Assembly (NCBI GenBank): GCA_038237925.1
Contig: JBBRYF010000025.1
Coordinates: 1 to 18,214, forward strand
Source: AC-32 sp038237925
GTDB taxonomy: Bacteria > Actinomycetota > Thermoleophilia > Gaiellales > Gaiellaceae
DNA: 18,214 bases
Direction of reading: 5' to 3'
Part shown: positions 9,208-16,410 of the stretch, one piece after another
Position numbering within the stretch: position 1 is the stretch's first letter
Layout of the letters: every line of letters begins with the position of its first letter
The notes under the pieces: generated by a model
The model's input: only the letters and a program-made list of their open reading frames with translations
Databases searched by the model: none
Told to the model about the DNA's origin: nothing
Translations under genes and position numbers: made by a program

Positions 9208-9791
9208 CGCGCGGCGACGCCGGTGAACCGGTAGGAGAGACGAGACGTCTGTCCCTGCAGCTCGTTGCCCGCGACTCGCGGCAGGCTCAGTGTGAGGCGC
9301 AGGTGGTCGGTTCGGCCGGCACGGCGCGAGAGATGTCTGAGCAGGAGCCTGCGCTTGCCGTTGACGCGCACCGTCCTCAGCACCATTCTGCGCTTTCCAC
9401 GACACGCGTACCCGCGGCTGCCGAGCCGCTTTGACCAGCGCCTGGAGCAACGCTCGATCTTCAGGCTGAGGGAGGAATCGAGGAGCGAGCTGCCCGAGCT
9501 CTTCGTCGTCAGCACGACGCGGGCGAATCGTCCCCTACCTCGATAGCGGAGCTCGACGGTGCGCTCGGCCCGATCCCCGGGGGCGAGCGCCGCGACCCGC
9601 GCCACGCGGTGCGGTGCGACCGACAGCCGTGGGCGCTTCTTGCTCGTCGAGATGTGTCCGAGCGAGCTCGCGTCCGCGAAGGTGGCGAACAATCCGAGGG
9701 CGGCCAGCAATGCTGCGCTGAGGACGAGCCCGCCTGAAGCGTGCAGCCGTGTGGGGCTGCTCCTCCGGCCGCTGTGATCGAGGAGACGCAT
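9204..9791 (-). CDS. TasA/camelysin-like secreted protein, strongly basic paralogue
   Basis: The last gene of the five-gene secretion operon encodes 195 residues. It has a signal segment (about 20-42, GLVLSAALLAALGLFATFAD) with the SipW-type GxFATF motif. It then keeps the family landmarks: APGDRAERTVEL (70-81), two cysteines exactly 15 residues apart (C115 and C130), TDHLRLTLSLP (161-171), and a final NELQGQTSRLSYRFTG. It is thus a paralogue of the proteins at 9812 and 12193. It differs in charge: by hand count it has about 43 Arg/Lys against about 9 Asp/Glu, while its relatives are nearly neutral. The serine/threonine-rich loops have become RRGK-type loops. It may bind a polyanion such as extracellular DNA or teichoic acid, but this is inference. 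It lies 20 nt after the previous gene with no clear ribosome site. Confidence 0.72.
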
Positions 9792-9811
9792 CGTTCGCGG
9801 GGGGTTGACGG

Positions 9812-10438
9812 CTACTGGCTGGCGCCGGCGCGCTGGACGCCGGTGAACGTGTAGCCGACCGTGGAGGAGAGATTCTGGAGCGTGTTGCCCGCTGTGCTAG
9901 GCAGCGTGACCGTGACGCGCAGGTGGTCCGTCGTGCCCGCGGTGAGCGTCAGGTTCGAGAGAGCCAGGTTGCTGCCGATCAGCGCCCGCGAGGCCAGCAC
10001 CGACGACGTGGTCCCGCCACAGGTGTAGGTGTAGGGCGGCCCGGACTCCGTCCAGGCGACCGAGCACTTGTCGATCGCCAGGTGAAGCCCGTCGATGGCG
10101 TCGGTGTCGAGAGCGGAGGAAGCGGAGGCGCTCGTCGTGAGCGTCACCGAGCCGAAGTCGACTGAGCCGGCATAGTTGAGGTCGATCGCGCGCTGCATCG
10201 TGTCGCCGGCCGCGATCGCTGTCGCGCCGGTGCCGAGCCGGTTCGTGGGCCCGGAGGTGAGTGACAGCGTGCCGCTCGCGATCGTGTGGCTTGCGCTCGT
10301 CGAGCTCGTGAAGGTGGCGAACGTACCGAGACCGGCGATCGCAGCGGCGACGCCGAGCACGGCGATCGAGGCGATCAGCTTCGCGCTCACAGAAGGGGTG
10401 GTGGTCGTTAGCCGCATCGAGGTGTTGTGTCGGCGCAA
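9812..10438 (-). CDS. TasA/camelysin-like (SipW-dependent) secreted fibre-type protein
   Basis: 208 residues from the TTG at 10438, which has AGAGGA 10 nt upstream; an ATG at 10417 (7 codons later) is the alternative. A basic N-terminus and hydrophobic segment (about 19-40) lead into GLGTFATFTSSTSASHTIAS and GTLSL, the arrangement of TasA and camelysin, where SipW cuts near the GTxAxF motif. The mature domain has AAGDTMQRAIDL, a GSVDFGSVTLTT strand, cysteines at 125 and 140, TDHLRVTVTLP and NTLQNLSSTVGYTFTGVQ. The last closely parallels the end of Bacillus TasA (NKYQGNSIKLQFSFEATQ). It is a close paralogue of the protein at 12193 and should form an immunoglobulin-like beta-sandwich outside the cell. 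A GC-rich hairpin lies between it and the preceding gene. Confidence 0.82.
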   Translation of the reverse strand: MRRHNTSMRLTTTTPSVSAKLIASIAVLGVAAAIAGLGTFATFTSSTSASHTIASGTLSLTSGPTNRLGTGATAIAAGDTMQRAIDLNYAGSVDFGSVTLTTSASASSALDTDAIDGLHLAIDKCSVAWTESGPPYTYTCGGTTSSVLASRALIGSNLALSNLTLTAGTTDHLRVTVTLPSTAGNTLQNLSSTVGYTFTGVQRAGASQ

Positions 10439-10454
10439 AGTGGGCTCGTCCTCT

Positions 10455-10468
10455 CCCCCTTTCGGGGG
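10455..10468 (-). promoter_or_regulatory. Intercistronic GNRA-loop hairpin
   Basis: On the minus strand CCCCC-GAAA-GGGGG forms a 5-bp stem closed by a GNRA tetraloop, 4 nt after the stop of the tandem-repeat protein gene. No U-tract follows; instead the 3' arm runs into the AGAGGA ribosome site of the next gene. It may protect or process the mRNA, attenuate, or modulate translation so that operon proteins are made in different amounts. Confidence 0.45.
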
Positions 10469-10472
10469 TGCC

Positions 10473-11642
10473 TCAGTCGAGGTAGTACGAGTACGAAACG
10501 CGTAGCTGGTCGGTGACCGACTTGACGCAGACCGGGTTGCCGCCTCCCCCGCACAGGGGCGAGACCCAGTAATAGAGCTTGATCACGAGGTTGTTCGACT
10601 TCGTGACGTCGTTCACCTCCGGCAGCGAGATCGTGTCCGTGGCGAAGACCGTGCCGCTTGCGGTGCACGCGACCGGGGAGGCGCCGCTGCCGTGCGTGGC
10701 CAGTGACGTGGCCCCGTTGAAGGTCTCGAGGTAGTAGCAGAGCGTGCCGCCGCTGGTGACGGCTGCAGACGCGTGCCAGACGTTCGTCACCGTGACGGCT
10801 GTGACCACGGCGCCGGCCGGTACGGACGGCTCGAGCGTCGCCTTGAGGTACCTCGTCGTCGACGGCGTCGCCGAGGGAGCGTTGGTCGTGGCTGTGTAGG
10901 CCGTGGCGTCGACCGTCCCGAGTTGCCAGGGAGTCGTCGCGGGAGCGCCGCTCGTGTCGTCGACGGACTGCGTCTCGTAGGCGGTGAACGCGATGTACGG
11001 CGTCGAGCCGGAGAGCGTCGCGAGGTCCACGTCGACGGTCTTGGTCTTCGTGCCGGTCTCCCACACGTAGGCGCGGATCACGAGCCCGTTTGCCTGGTCG
11101 GTGCTCGTGACCTCGGGAATCGCCGTCGAAAACGTCGTCTGCGTCGTCCCCGTGCTGCAGCCGGTCGCGCTCGCGTAACTGCCGTGCGTGCCGATCACGC
11201 TGCCGCCAGAGCGGACGTCGAACCAGAAGCACGCGTTGCCGGCCTGTGCGCCTCCGGAGCTGGCGAGCCGGAGGTTGAACTGCGCGCCCGAGACGGAAAG
11301 GCCGCCCGCACGTGCGCTGCTCAGCGTGACCTCGAGGTAGCGGTTGGTGCCGGACGCGATCGCCGTCGAGGTCGTGGCCACGATCGCGTCCGCGTACGAA
11401 TACGGGTCCGACTTGTTCGACTCGATCGCGCTGCTCGCGTCGCGGAAGTCCTGTGGCGCCAGCGTGCGGGCACCGGGGAAGATGCGCTTGGAGGCGATTG
11501 TCTGCGGCCCAGCGCTCGCGAGCGAGCTCAGGCCCGCGAACGCGGCCGAGACGACCACGAACGACGCGAGCGCCGAGCCCGCGACGGTGCCCCAGCGGAT
11601 CGGGCGCCTGACCGAGCCTGGGTCAGCCGGCGGCCTGGGCAT
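10473..11642 (-). CDS. Secreted protein with two tandem repeats, unrecognised family
   Basis: A 389-residue protein that I cannot assign to a known family. After a basic start (RRPIRW), residues 17-45 form a signal segment. Mature residues 100-206 and 263-389 are two copies of one domain, judged by shared landmarks: RYLEVTL (101-107) and RYLKATL (264-270), a cysteine before aromatics (CFWF, 138; CYYL, 302), THGS (152; 317), a second cysteine (162; 326), IPEV (175) and LPEV (340), and GLVIRAYVW (186-194) and NLVIKLYYW (351-359). Each copy looks like an all-beta sandwich with one disulfide; the second adds a CGGGGNPVC loop (364-372). It is rich in Ser/Thr/Gly. The ATG at 11642 overlaps the end of sipW by 20 nt. 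Context implies export with the TasA-like proteins, perhaps as an accessory or tip protein; that is inference. Confidence 0.78.
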   Translation of the reverse strand: MPRPPADPGSVRRPIRWGTVAGSALASFVVVSAAFAGLSSLASAGPQTIASKRIFPGARTLAPQDFRDASSAIESNKSDPYSYADAIVATTSTAIASGTNRYLEVTLSSARAGGLSVSGAQFNLRLASSGGAQAGNACFWFDVRSGGSVIGTHGSYASATGCSTGTTQTTFSTAIPEVTSTDQANGLVIRAYVWETGTKTKTVDVDLATLSGSTPYIAFTAYETQSVDDTSGAPATTPWQLGTVDATAYTATTNAPSATPSTTRYLKATLEPSVPAGAVVTAVTVTNVWHASAAVTSGGTLCYYLETFNGATSLATHGSGASPVACTASGTVFATDTISLPEVNDVTKSNNLVIKLYYWVSPLCGGGGNPVCVKSVTDQLRVSYSYYLD

Positions 11643-12183
11643 CGGGCACCTCGGTCGTCTCGTCGGCGGCGGGAACCCGCCAGATCCGCCAGAGCCCGAG
11701 CAGTGCGAGCAGGAGCGGTGCGCCAAAGATGGAGGGCCTTCGGATCAAGGGGCTGCGCAGCCGGGCGATCGCCCAGCCCGCCCTGGGGACGACGAGCCGT
11801 ACGCGCCAGGCCGTTGTGCCGTTCAGCTTCGCCACCCACGGGTCAGCCGCGCGGTTCGCGTCGCCTTTGGTGCGGACGAGCGGGTTGCTCCCGCGGACGA
11901 CCGCGATCACCCGGTGGCTCTGGACGTGGTGGTCGCCGACCGGAATGTGGTAGCTGATCACCTGTCCGACGCGCACCTCGCGCGTCGACTCGGGCGTCAC
12001 GACGATCAGGTCGCCAGGCGAAAAGTAGGGCCGCATACTGCCCGAGAGCACGGTCTCGGGCCGGTACCAGCCGGTGCGAGGGAGCAGCCCGAGCAGGATC
12101 AGGACGAGGACCGCGCAGGCGAGAGCGCCGCGGACGAGAAGCTCCGCGGCGCTCCGCCTGGTGCTGGCGCTGAGAGCGCGCAC
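11623..12183 (-). CDS. sipW: SipW-like (ER-type) signal peptidase I
   Basis: A 186-residue membrane serine protease of family S26 that removes signal peptides from exported proteins. A transmembrane helix (about 13-34) precedes the catalytic domain. The nucleophile is Ser49 in LSGSMRPYFSPGD. The general base is a histidine, His90 in QSHRVI, where ordinary bacterial signal peptidases use lysine; this marks the ER/SipW type. TKGDAN (105-110) supplies the conserved Asp108. A second hydrophobic segment (about 152-168) and a charged tail follow, as in SipW. It starts with GTG at 12183, 9 nt after the upstream TasA-like gene, and overlaps the next gene by 20 nt. Its neighbours, three proteins with SipW-type signal segments, are its probable substrates, mirroring tapA-sipW-tasA in Bacillus. 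Confidence 0.9.
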   Translation of the reverse strand: MRALSASTRRSAAELLVRGALACAVLVLILLGLLPRTGWYRPETVLSGSMRPYFSPGDLIVVTPESTREVRVGQVISYHIPVGDHHVQSHRVIAVVRGSNPLVRTKGDANRAADPWVAKLNGTTAWRVRLVVPRAGWAIARLRSPLIRRPSIFGAPLLLALLGLWRIWRVPAADETTEVPDAQAAG

Positions 12184-12192
12184 CGGCTCGCG

Positions 12193-12831
12193 CTACTTGT
12201 TGGTTGCCGTGCGCTGGGTGCCGGTGAACGCGTAGCTGACGGTCGACGACTGGTTCTGGAACGTGTTGCCCGCCGCACCCGGAAGCGTCAGCGTGACGCG
12301 CAGGTGGTCGGTGACGCCGGCCGTCAACGAGCCGAGGTTCGAGAGCGCGAGGCTGCTGCCGATCACGGCGCGCGAGGCGAGCACGGTCGAGGTCGAGCCG
12401 CTGCACGAGTAGGTGTAGGGCGGGCCGGACTCCGTCCAGGGGGCCGAGCACCTGTCGATCACCATCTGCAAGCCGTTCGTGGCGTCGGTGTCCAGCAGGG
12501 AGCTGGTCGTGGCCGACGTTGTCAGCGTGATCGAGGCGAGGTCGAGCGAGCCCTGATTGATCAGGTCGACGCTGCGCTGGAGCGTGTCGCCGGGGGCGAT
12601 CGCCGACGCGCCGATGTTCAGCCGGTTGGTCGAGGCGCCGGTCGCGCCGAGCGCGATCGTGACCGTGCCCGTGGCGACCGAGTGGCTGGCCGAGGTGGAG
12701 CTCGTGAAGGTCGCAAACGTGCCGAGACCCGCGATGCTCGCGGTCGCACCCACCAGCGCGAGCGACGCCAGCAGCTTGCGAGCCGGGGACCAGCCGCCGC
12801 CGTGCAGTTGGGGAATTGAACGCCGTTTCAT
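12193..12831 (-). CDS. TasA/camelysin-like (SipW-dependent) secreted protein, first gene of operon
   Basis: A 212-residue exported protein. The ATG at 12831 is chosen because GGGAG lies 8 nt before it; the frame stays open upstream to 12906. Residues 18-38 are the hydrophobic signal segment, followed by GTFATFTSSTSASHSVATG, the SipW-type cleavage region. The mature part has IAPGDTLQRSVDLINQGSLD (78-97), which resembles TasA's LKPGD...NNGSLAIKEV, then cysteines 128 and 143, TDHLRVTLTLP (174-184), and the terminal strand NTFQNQSSTVSYAFTGTQ. TasA-like proteins assemble into matrix fibres, while camelysins carry a metallopeptidase annotation of doubtful basis. No HExxH-type metal site is visible here, so a structural role is favoured. 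It is followed at once by sipW. Confidence 0.85.
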   Translation of the reverse strand: MKRRSIPQLHGGGWSPARKLLASLALVGATASIAGLGTFATFTSSTSASHSVATGTVTIALGATGASTNRLNIGASAIAPGDTLQRSVDLINQGSLDLASITLTTSATTSSLLDTDATNGLQMVIDRCSAPWTESGPPYTYSCSGSTSTVLASRAVIGSSLALSNLGSLTAGVTDHLRVTLTLPGAAGNTFQNQSSTVSYAFTGTQRTATNK

Positions 12832-12963
12832 TTCGGATCTCCCGTCGTCGTGTGCCATCTTTGGTGATGACCTGAGCCGGGTATCGGCCGCGGGCGAGTC
12901 CCTCAAAAGGGGGTTTCTAAAGGCAACACTTTTCGGTGTTCTCGACGCCGCTACGCTCCTGAC
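12832..12963. promoter_or_regulatory. Divergent control region between the TasA-like operon and the YIP1-like gene
   Basis: This 132-nt region must hold the operon promoter (minus strand) and that of the gene at 12964 (plus strand). For the plus strand, TACGCT at 12952-12957 ends 6 nt before the GTG, again a leaderless arrangement. An inverted repeat AACAC-TTTTCG-GTGTT lies at 12925-12940, followed toward the operon by a CCCCCTTTT tract. These could be an operator or a leader hairpin. I see no clear -10 box or known riboswitch for the operon. Confidence 0.45.
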
Positions 12964-13533
12964 GTGAGCGTCAGAGTCGACGCAGCACCGCAGGCGGACG
13001 AGCGCGTCTGGCTACGGCGAGCCGTAACCGTGCTGGCACGGCCACACGACGTTCTCGGGGGACTCCGAGACGATTCTGACGTCGCCTCGCGCGCGCGCAG
13101 CGAGGCCGTGCTCGCCCTCGTCTGGCTGACAGGCATCGCCGGCGTGCTCTGGGCGCCCGTCGCGGGCACCGTCCTGAACGACGCGAACCTGGACTGGCTC
13201 GATGTCGCGGTCTGGGCGTTTCTGGGCGGGGGTTTGTACGGCGCGGGGGGTTACTTCATCGGAGGCCTTGTCCTCTACGCCCTCTCGCGGTCGGTGGGCG
13301 GGATCACGTACCGCCAGGCGCGGCATCTGCTGGCCTTTGCCTCGGCGCCCGTCGCCCTCTCGTTGCTCGTGCTCTGGCCGGTGCGACTGGCGGTCTACGG
13401 CGAGGATGTCTTCCGTCGCGGAGGGGCGGACCGCGGCGTGGGCAACGTCGTCTTCATCGTGATCGAGCTTGCCTTCGTGGCCTGGTCGCTCGCGCTAGTC
13501 GCGGTGGGCCTGCGCGGCCTGCTGCGCCGCTAG
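12964..13533 (+). CDS. YIP1-family-like integral membrane protein
   Basis: A 189-residue protein with a cytoplasmic N-terminus (about 1-46) that holds the VTVLARPHDVLGGL segment typical of bacterial YIP1-domain proteins. Four membrane segments follow, near 48-70, 82-108, 120-143 and 161-185. The GGxxxGGxVLYALSRSVGG and ARHLLAFASAPV patterns match that family. The biochemical role of bacterial YIP1 proteins is unknown. The GTG start is supported by a -10 box 6 nt upstream and by lack of a ribosome site. Its last 39 nt overlap the 3' end of panB on the other strand. It is divergent from the secretion operon, but shared regulation is only a possibility. Confidence 0.72.
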   Translation: MSVRVDAAPQADERVWLRRAVTVLARPHDVLGGLRDDSDVASRARSEAVLALVWLTGIAGVLWAPVAGTVLNDANLDWLDVAVWAFLGGGLYGAGGYFIGGLVLYALSRSVGGITYRQARHLLAFASAPVALSLLVLWPVRLAVYGEDVFRRGGADRGVGNVVFIVIELAFVAWSLALVAVGLRGLLRR

Positions 13534-14391
13534 CCACCCCTCGAACTCCTCGAGTTCCTCGTCCGGGATCGTGTACGTGTGCTGCTCCTCCGGGAAGCGG
13601 CCCTCGCGCACGTCGGCCACGTACGCCTCGAGCGCGCGCCTCGCCTCGCTCGCCAGGTCGGCGTACCGCTTGACGAACCGCGGCGCCTTGCCCTCGTAGA
13701 GGCCCAGCAGGTCGTGCCAGACGAGCACCTGCCCGTCGCAGCCGGCCCCGGCGCCGATCCCGATCGTCGGCACCCGCAGCGCCTCGGTCACGCGCGCCGC
13801 AACCGCGGCCGGGACCGCCTCGAGCACGATCGCGAAGCAGCCCGCCGCCTCGAGCGCGAGCGCGTCCCCGTAGAGCCGCTCGGCCTTGTCCGCGGTACGG
13901 CCCTGCGCCTTGAAGCCGCCGAGCATCGTCGCCGACTGCGGGGTCAGGCCGACGTGGCCCATCACGGGCACGCCCGCGCCGACGATCGCCTGCACACGCG
14001 AGAGTGCCGGCCCCGCGCCCTCGAGCTTGACCGCGTCCGCACCGGCCTCCTTGACGAAGCGCACAGCGTTCTCGACCGCTGCTTCGTCCGAGACCTGGAA
14101 CGAGCCGAAGGGCATGTCCGCGATCACGATCGGCCGCTTCGCCCCGCGCGTGACCGCGCGCGCGAGCATCAGCAGCTCCTCCATCGTGATCGGCACGGTC
14201 GACTCGTTGCCGAACACGACCATTCCGGCCGAGTCGCCCACGAGCACGAGCTCGACGCCGGCCTCGTCGGCGATGCGACCGCTCGGGAAGTCGTAGGCCG
14301 TGACCATCGCGAGCTTCTGACCGCGGCGCTTGAGCTCGACGAGCTCTGGCAGCGGCAGCTTGCCGTGGGTCCAGGATGCGTACTTGCTCAC
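13495..14391 (-). CDS. panB: 3-methyl-2-oxobutanoate hydroxymethyltransferase
   Basis: PanB transfers a hydroxymethyl group from 5,10-methylene-tetrahydrofolate to 2-oxoisovalerate, giving ketopantoate, the first committed step of pantothenate synthesis. The 298 residues show the TIM-barrel motifs in order: VTAYDFPSGRIADEAGV (30-46), LVGDSAGMVV (50-59) with metal ligand Asp53, ADMPFGSF (91-98) with metal ligand Asp92, KLEGA, GHVGLTPQS, IVLEAVP with the catalytic glutamate, and IGIGAGAGCDGQVLVWHD. All key residues are present. The GTG start overlaps the panC stop as GTGA. The C-terminal tail (about 15-20 residues, AAQQAAQAHRD) runs over the end of the convergent YIP1-like gene. It is the last gene of the GNAT-DUF2520-panC-panB operon. 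Confidence 0.96.
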   Translation of the reverse strand: MSKYASWTHGKLPLPELVELKRRGQKLAMVTAYDFPSGRIADEAGVELVLVGDSAGMVVFGNESTVPITMEELLMLARAVTRGAKRPIVIADMPFGSFQVSDEAAVENAVRFVKEAGADAVKLEGAGPALSRVQAIVGAGVPVMGHVGLTPQSATMLGGFKAQGRTADKAERLYGDALALEAAGCFAIVLEAVPAAVAARVTEALRVPTIGIGAGAGCDGQVLVWHDLLGLYEGKAPRFVKRYADLASEARRALEAYVADVREGRFPEEQHTYTIPDEELEEFEGWLAAQQAAQAHRD

Positions 14392-15128
14392 TGCGGGTCT
14401 CCTTCCAGGACGATGTTGTCGATCAGGCGGGTGGAGCCGACGTGGACGGCCGCGGCGAGGACGCGCGGCTCGAAGTCGGCCTCTTCGAAGTAGTCGACCT
14501 CGAGCCCGTCGAGCAGGCTGCGGTCGCGTGCAGCGAGCGCGCGCGGCAGAGCGAGCGCCCGCTCGCGCTCCTCGGGCGAGAGGTAGGCGTTCCGCGACGA
14601 GAGTGCCAGGCCTTCGGCGTCGCGGACCGTCGGGACGACCCGGATCTCGACCGAAACCGCGAGATCCTTGACCATCCGCTGCACCACGGCGACCTGCTGC
14701 GCGTCCTTCTGGCCGAAGTACGCGCAGCGTGGGTGCACGAGATTGAACAGCTTCAGGCAGACGGTCGCGACGCCGCGGAAGTGGCCGGGCCGGTGCTCGC
14801 CCTCCAGCATCGAGCCAAGCCGCTCGACCTCGATCCAGGTCTCGAAACCGGGCGGGTAGAGCTCCTCGGCGCTGGGCGCGAACAGCACGTCAACGCCTGC
14901 TTCCTCCGCCAGCCGCGTGTCGCGCTCCTCGTCGCGGGGGTAGGTGGCGAGGTCTTCGCCGACCGCGAACTGCGCTGGGTTGACGAACAGGCTCGCGACG
15001 ACCGTGTCGTTCTCGGCGCGCGCGGCTCGGAAGAGCGCGAGATGCCCGTCGTGGTAGGCGCCCATCGTCGGCACGAGGCCGATCTCGCCGTCGGTCGGCA
15101 GCTCGGCGGCCGTCCGCACGATCCTCAT
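14388..15128 (-). CDS. panC: Pantoate--beta-alanine ligase, compact form
   Basis: PanC joins pantoate and beta-alanine with ATP to give pantothenate. The N-terminal nucleotide-binding domain is intact: VPTMGAYHDGH (19-29) has the HxGH-type histidines, and FVNPAQF, YFGQKDAQQ and LSSRNAYLS (KMSKS-like loop region) follow. At 246 residues it is some 30-40 shorter than usual (~280). The loss falls in the C-terminal domain between ALPRALAARD and LEVDYFE, where relatives have an extra helical stretch. The end (AAAVHVGSTRLIDNI) is normal, so the gene is compact rather than truncated. The ATG overlaps the DUF2520 stop as ATGA and the TGA overlaps panB as GTGA, so the three are translationally coupled. 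Confidence 0.93.
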   Translation of the reverse strand: MRIVRTAAELPTDGEIGLVPTMGAYHDGHLALFRAARAENDTVVASLFVNPAQFAVGEDLATYPRDEERDTRLAEEAGVDVLFAPSAEELYPPGFETWIEVERLGSMLEGEHRPGHFRGVATVCLKLFNLVHPRCAYFGQKDAQQVAVVQRMVKDLAVSVEIRVVPTVRDAEGLALSSRNAYLSPEERERALALPRALAARDRSLLDGLEVDYFEEADFEPRVLAAAVHVGSTRLIDNIVLEGDPQ

Positions 15129-15787
15129 CGCGCCGTCGCCTCGGCGAGCAGGTCGTAGAGCGGCTCGAGGTCGGGCCGCGCGGCGCGGATCGCCCTGCGG
15201 TGCGCCTCGACGGTTTCCCAGTCGCCGCGCTCGATCGGCCCCGTCAGCTCGAAGCCGTTCTCGATCGTGCGGCGCATGAGCGGCTCGAGCGCCTCGGGCG
15301 GCGCGCCGGCAGCGGCGACGAGCCCGGCCGCCGCCTCGTGGAGGGCAACGAGGTAGTTCGAGGCCATGACGGCACCGGCGTGGTAGAGCGGCCGGTCGCC
15401 GTCCTCGAGCTCGAAGGGCTCGAGACCGAGCACGCGGGCGAACTCGAAGCCGAGCTCCCGCGCGTCGTCGCTCTCGGCGGTGACCGCGCCCCAGGCGCCG
15501 TCGAGCTGCTCTGGCCCGCGCGCGTGCGTGAACGTCTGGAGCGGGTGGAGCGAGAAGCGCCGCTCGTGCGGGTCGAGCGCCGAAAGCGACGTGGCGCCGC
15601 TGACGTGGGCGACCCAAGAGCCATGTCCCAGGGACAGACCCTGGGCCACGTCCCGAATAGCCGTGTCCGGAACGCACAGCAGCACGAGCTCCGCGTCCTC
15701 GCGCAGGTCGAGGCCGCGCTCCTCGAGCCGCGCGGCGACCGCCGACCCGACTCGCCCGCGACCGATGACGTTGACGCTCTTGACCAT
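15125..15787 (-). CDS. Rossmann-like and DUF2520 domain protein, possible ketopantoate reductase
   Basis: A 220-residue NAD(P)-binding protein. The N-terminus SVNVIGRGRVGSAVAARLEE (4-23) is a GxGxxG dinucleotide fold. After LVLLCVPDTAI (34-44) and HVSGATSL (61-68) comes the helical DUF2520 domain (about 95-215, with YHAGAVMASNYLVALHEAA and RTIENGFELTGPIERGDWET). The fold is shortened: the second strand and helix expected after the first ~25 residues are nearly missing. Similar genes sit beside panC in mycobacteria, and no other panE candidate is in view, so a ketopantoate reductase role is plausible but unproven. The ATG at 15787 has GGAG 7 nt before it. A REP-like palindrome (15627-15645) lies inside the reading frame and encodes residues ~48-54. 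Confidence 0.82.
   Translation of the reverse strand: MVKSVNVIGRGRVGSAVAARLEERGLDLREDAELVLLCVPDTAIRDVAQGLSLGHGSWVAHVSGATSLSALDPHERRFSLHPLQTFTHARGPEQLDGAWGAVTAESDDARELGFEFARVLGLEPFELEDGDRPLYHAGAVMASNYLVALHEAAAGLVAAAGAPPEALEPLMRRTIENGFELTGPIERGDWETVEAHRRAIRAARPDLEPLYDLLAEATAR
15627..15645. repeat. REP-like palindrome, copy 2, inside a coding region
   Basis: CCCAGGG-ACAGA-CCCTGGG (7-bp arms) lies inside the DUF2520 gene. On the minus strand its core CCAGGGTCTGTCCCTGG matches copy 1 at 5762-5780 in 16 of 17 bases. The bases after both cores also share TGGCT. The repeat is translated as AQGLSLG. Confidence 0.7.
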
Positions 15788-15828
15788 CCAAGCTCCAGTT
15801 CCGCAGGGGATACCGGGCGCGGAGAAGT

Positions 15829-16389
15829 CTAGCCGCGGAGGCGTTCTTCGAGGGCTCGCCGCACCTCGGGCCAGTCGTCGAGGATCACGGCGTACCAGGC
15901 CGAGTCGCGCCGCTCGCCGTCCCGGACGATCATGTGCCGGCGATGGATGCCCTCGAACTCGGAGGAGATCGCGGCCAGCGCGGCGCGGGCCCGGTCGTTC
16001 AGCGCATCGGTCTTGAATTCCACGCGGTAGCAGCCGGCAACCTCGAACGCGTGCCGCAGGAGCAGGTACTTCGCCTCGGTGTTGGCGCCGGTGCCCCAGG
16101 CGGACGGGTGCAGCCAGGTGTTGCCGATCTCCAGCCGCCGGTGCTCCGGCGCTAGCGACATGTAGCTCGTCGAGCCGACGACGACCCCGCCCTGCAGCAC
16201 TGCAAAGGGGTGACGATCCGTGGAAGGACGCAACGCGTCGGCGATCCAGGCGTCCACGTCGCGCGTGAGCATCCACGTCCATGTGCGCTCGTCGGCGGCC
16301 GCGGCGCGGAGGCCCTCCTCGTGCTGTGGGCCGAGCGGCTCCAACACCACGAACCGGCCCTCCAGCGTGGGGCTGAGATCTTCGAACAT
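15829..16389 (-). CDS. GNAT-family N-acetyltransferase (RimJ/RimL-like)
   Basis: A 186-residue acetyl-CoA-dependent acyltransferase. LEGRFVVLEPLGPQHEEGL is the usual RimJ/RimL-type start. Then come FAVLQGGVVVGSTSYM (strands 2-4), LEIGNTWLHPSAWGTGANTE with the acetyl-CoA pyrophosphate loop, LLLRHAFEVAGCYRVEFKTD, and ALNDRARAALAAISSEFEGI (final conserved helix). The substrate may be a protein N-terminus, an amino sugar or a small molecule. ATG 16389 is chosen; ATG 16398 (three codons longer) is equally possible and there is no ribosome site. The start region overlaps that of the divergent histidine kinase. It lies 41 nt upstream of the DUF2520 gene on the same strand, so it may lead the pan operon, though DUF2520 has its own ribosome site. 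Confidence 0.87.
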   Translation of the reverse strand: MFEDLSPTLEGRFVVLEPLGPQHEEGLRAAAADERTWTWMLTRDVDAWIADALRPSTDRHPFAVLQGGVVVGSTSYMSLAPEHRRLEIGNTWLHPSAWGTGANTEAKYLLLRHAFEVAGCYRVEFKTDALNDRARAALAAISSEFEGIHRRHMIVRDGERRDSAWYAVILDDWPEVRRALEERLRG

Positions 16390-16410
16390 TGCTGGCATGA
16401 TGATGCAGAC

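Noticed and set aside
9245..9258. TCTGTCCCTG, a partial match to the REP-like palindrome.
   Set aside because: It has no inverted arm and encodes the NELQGQ strand whose position is conserved among the paralogues, so chance is the simpler explanation.
12832..12963. A c-di-GMP or other riboswitch before the TasA-like operon.
   Set aside because: The region has hairpins but none of the conserved core sequences I know for GEMM or ydaO-type riboswitches.
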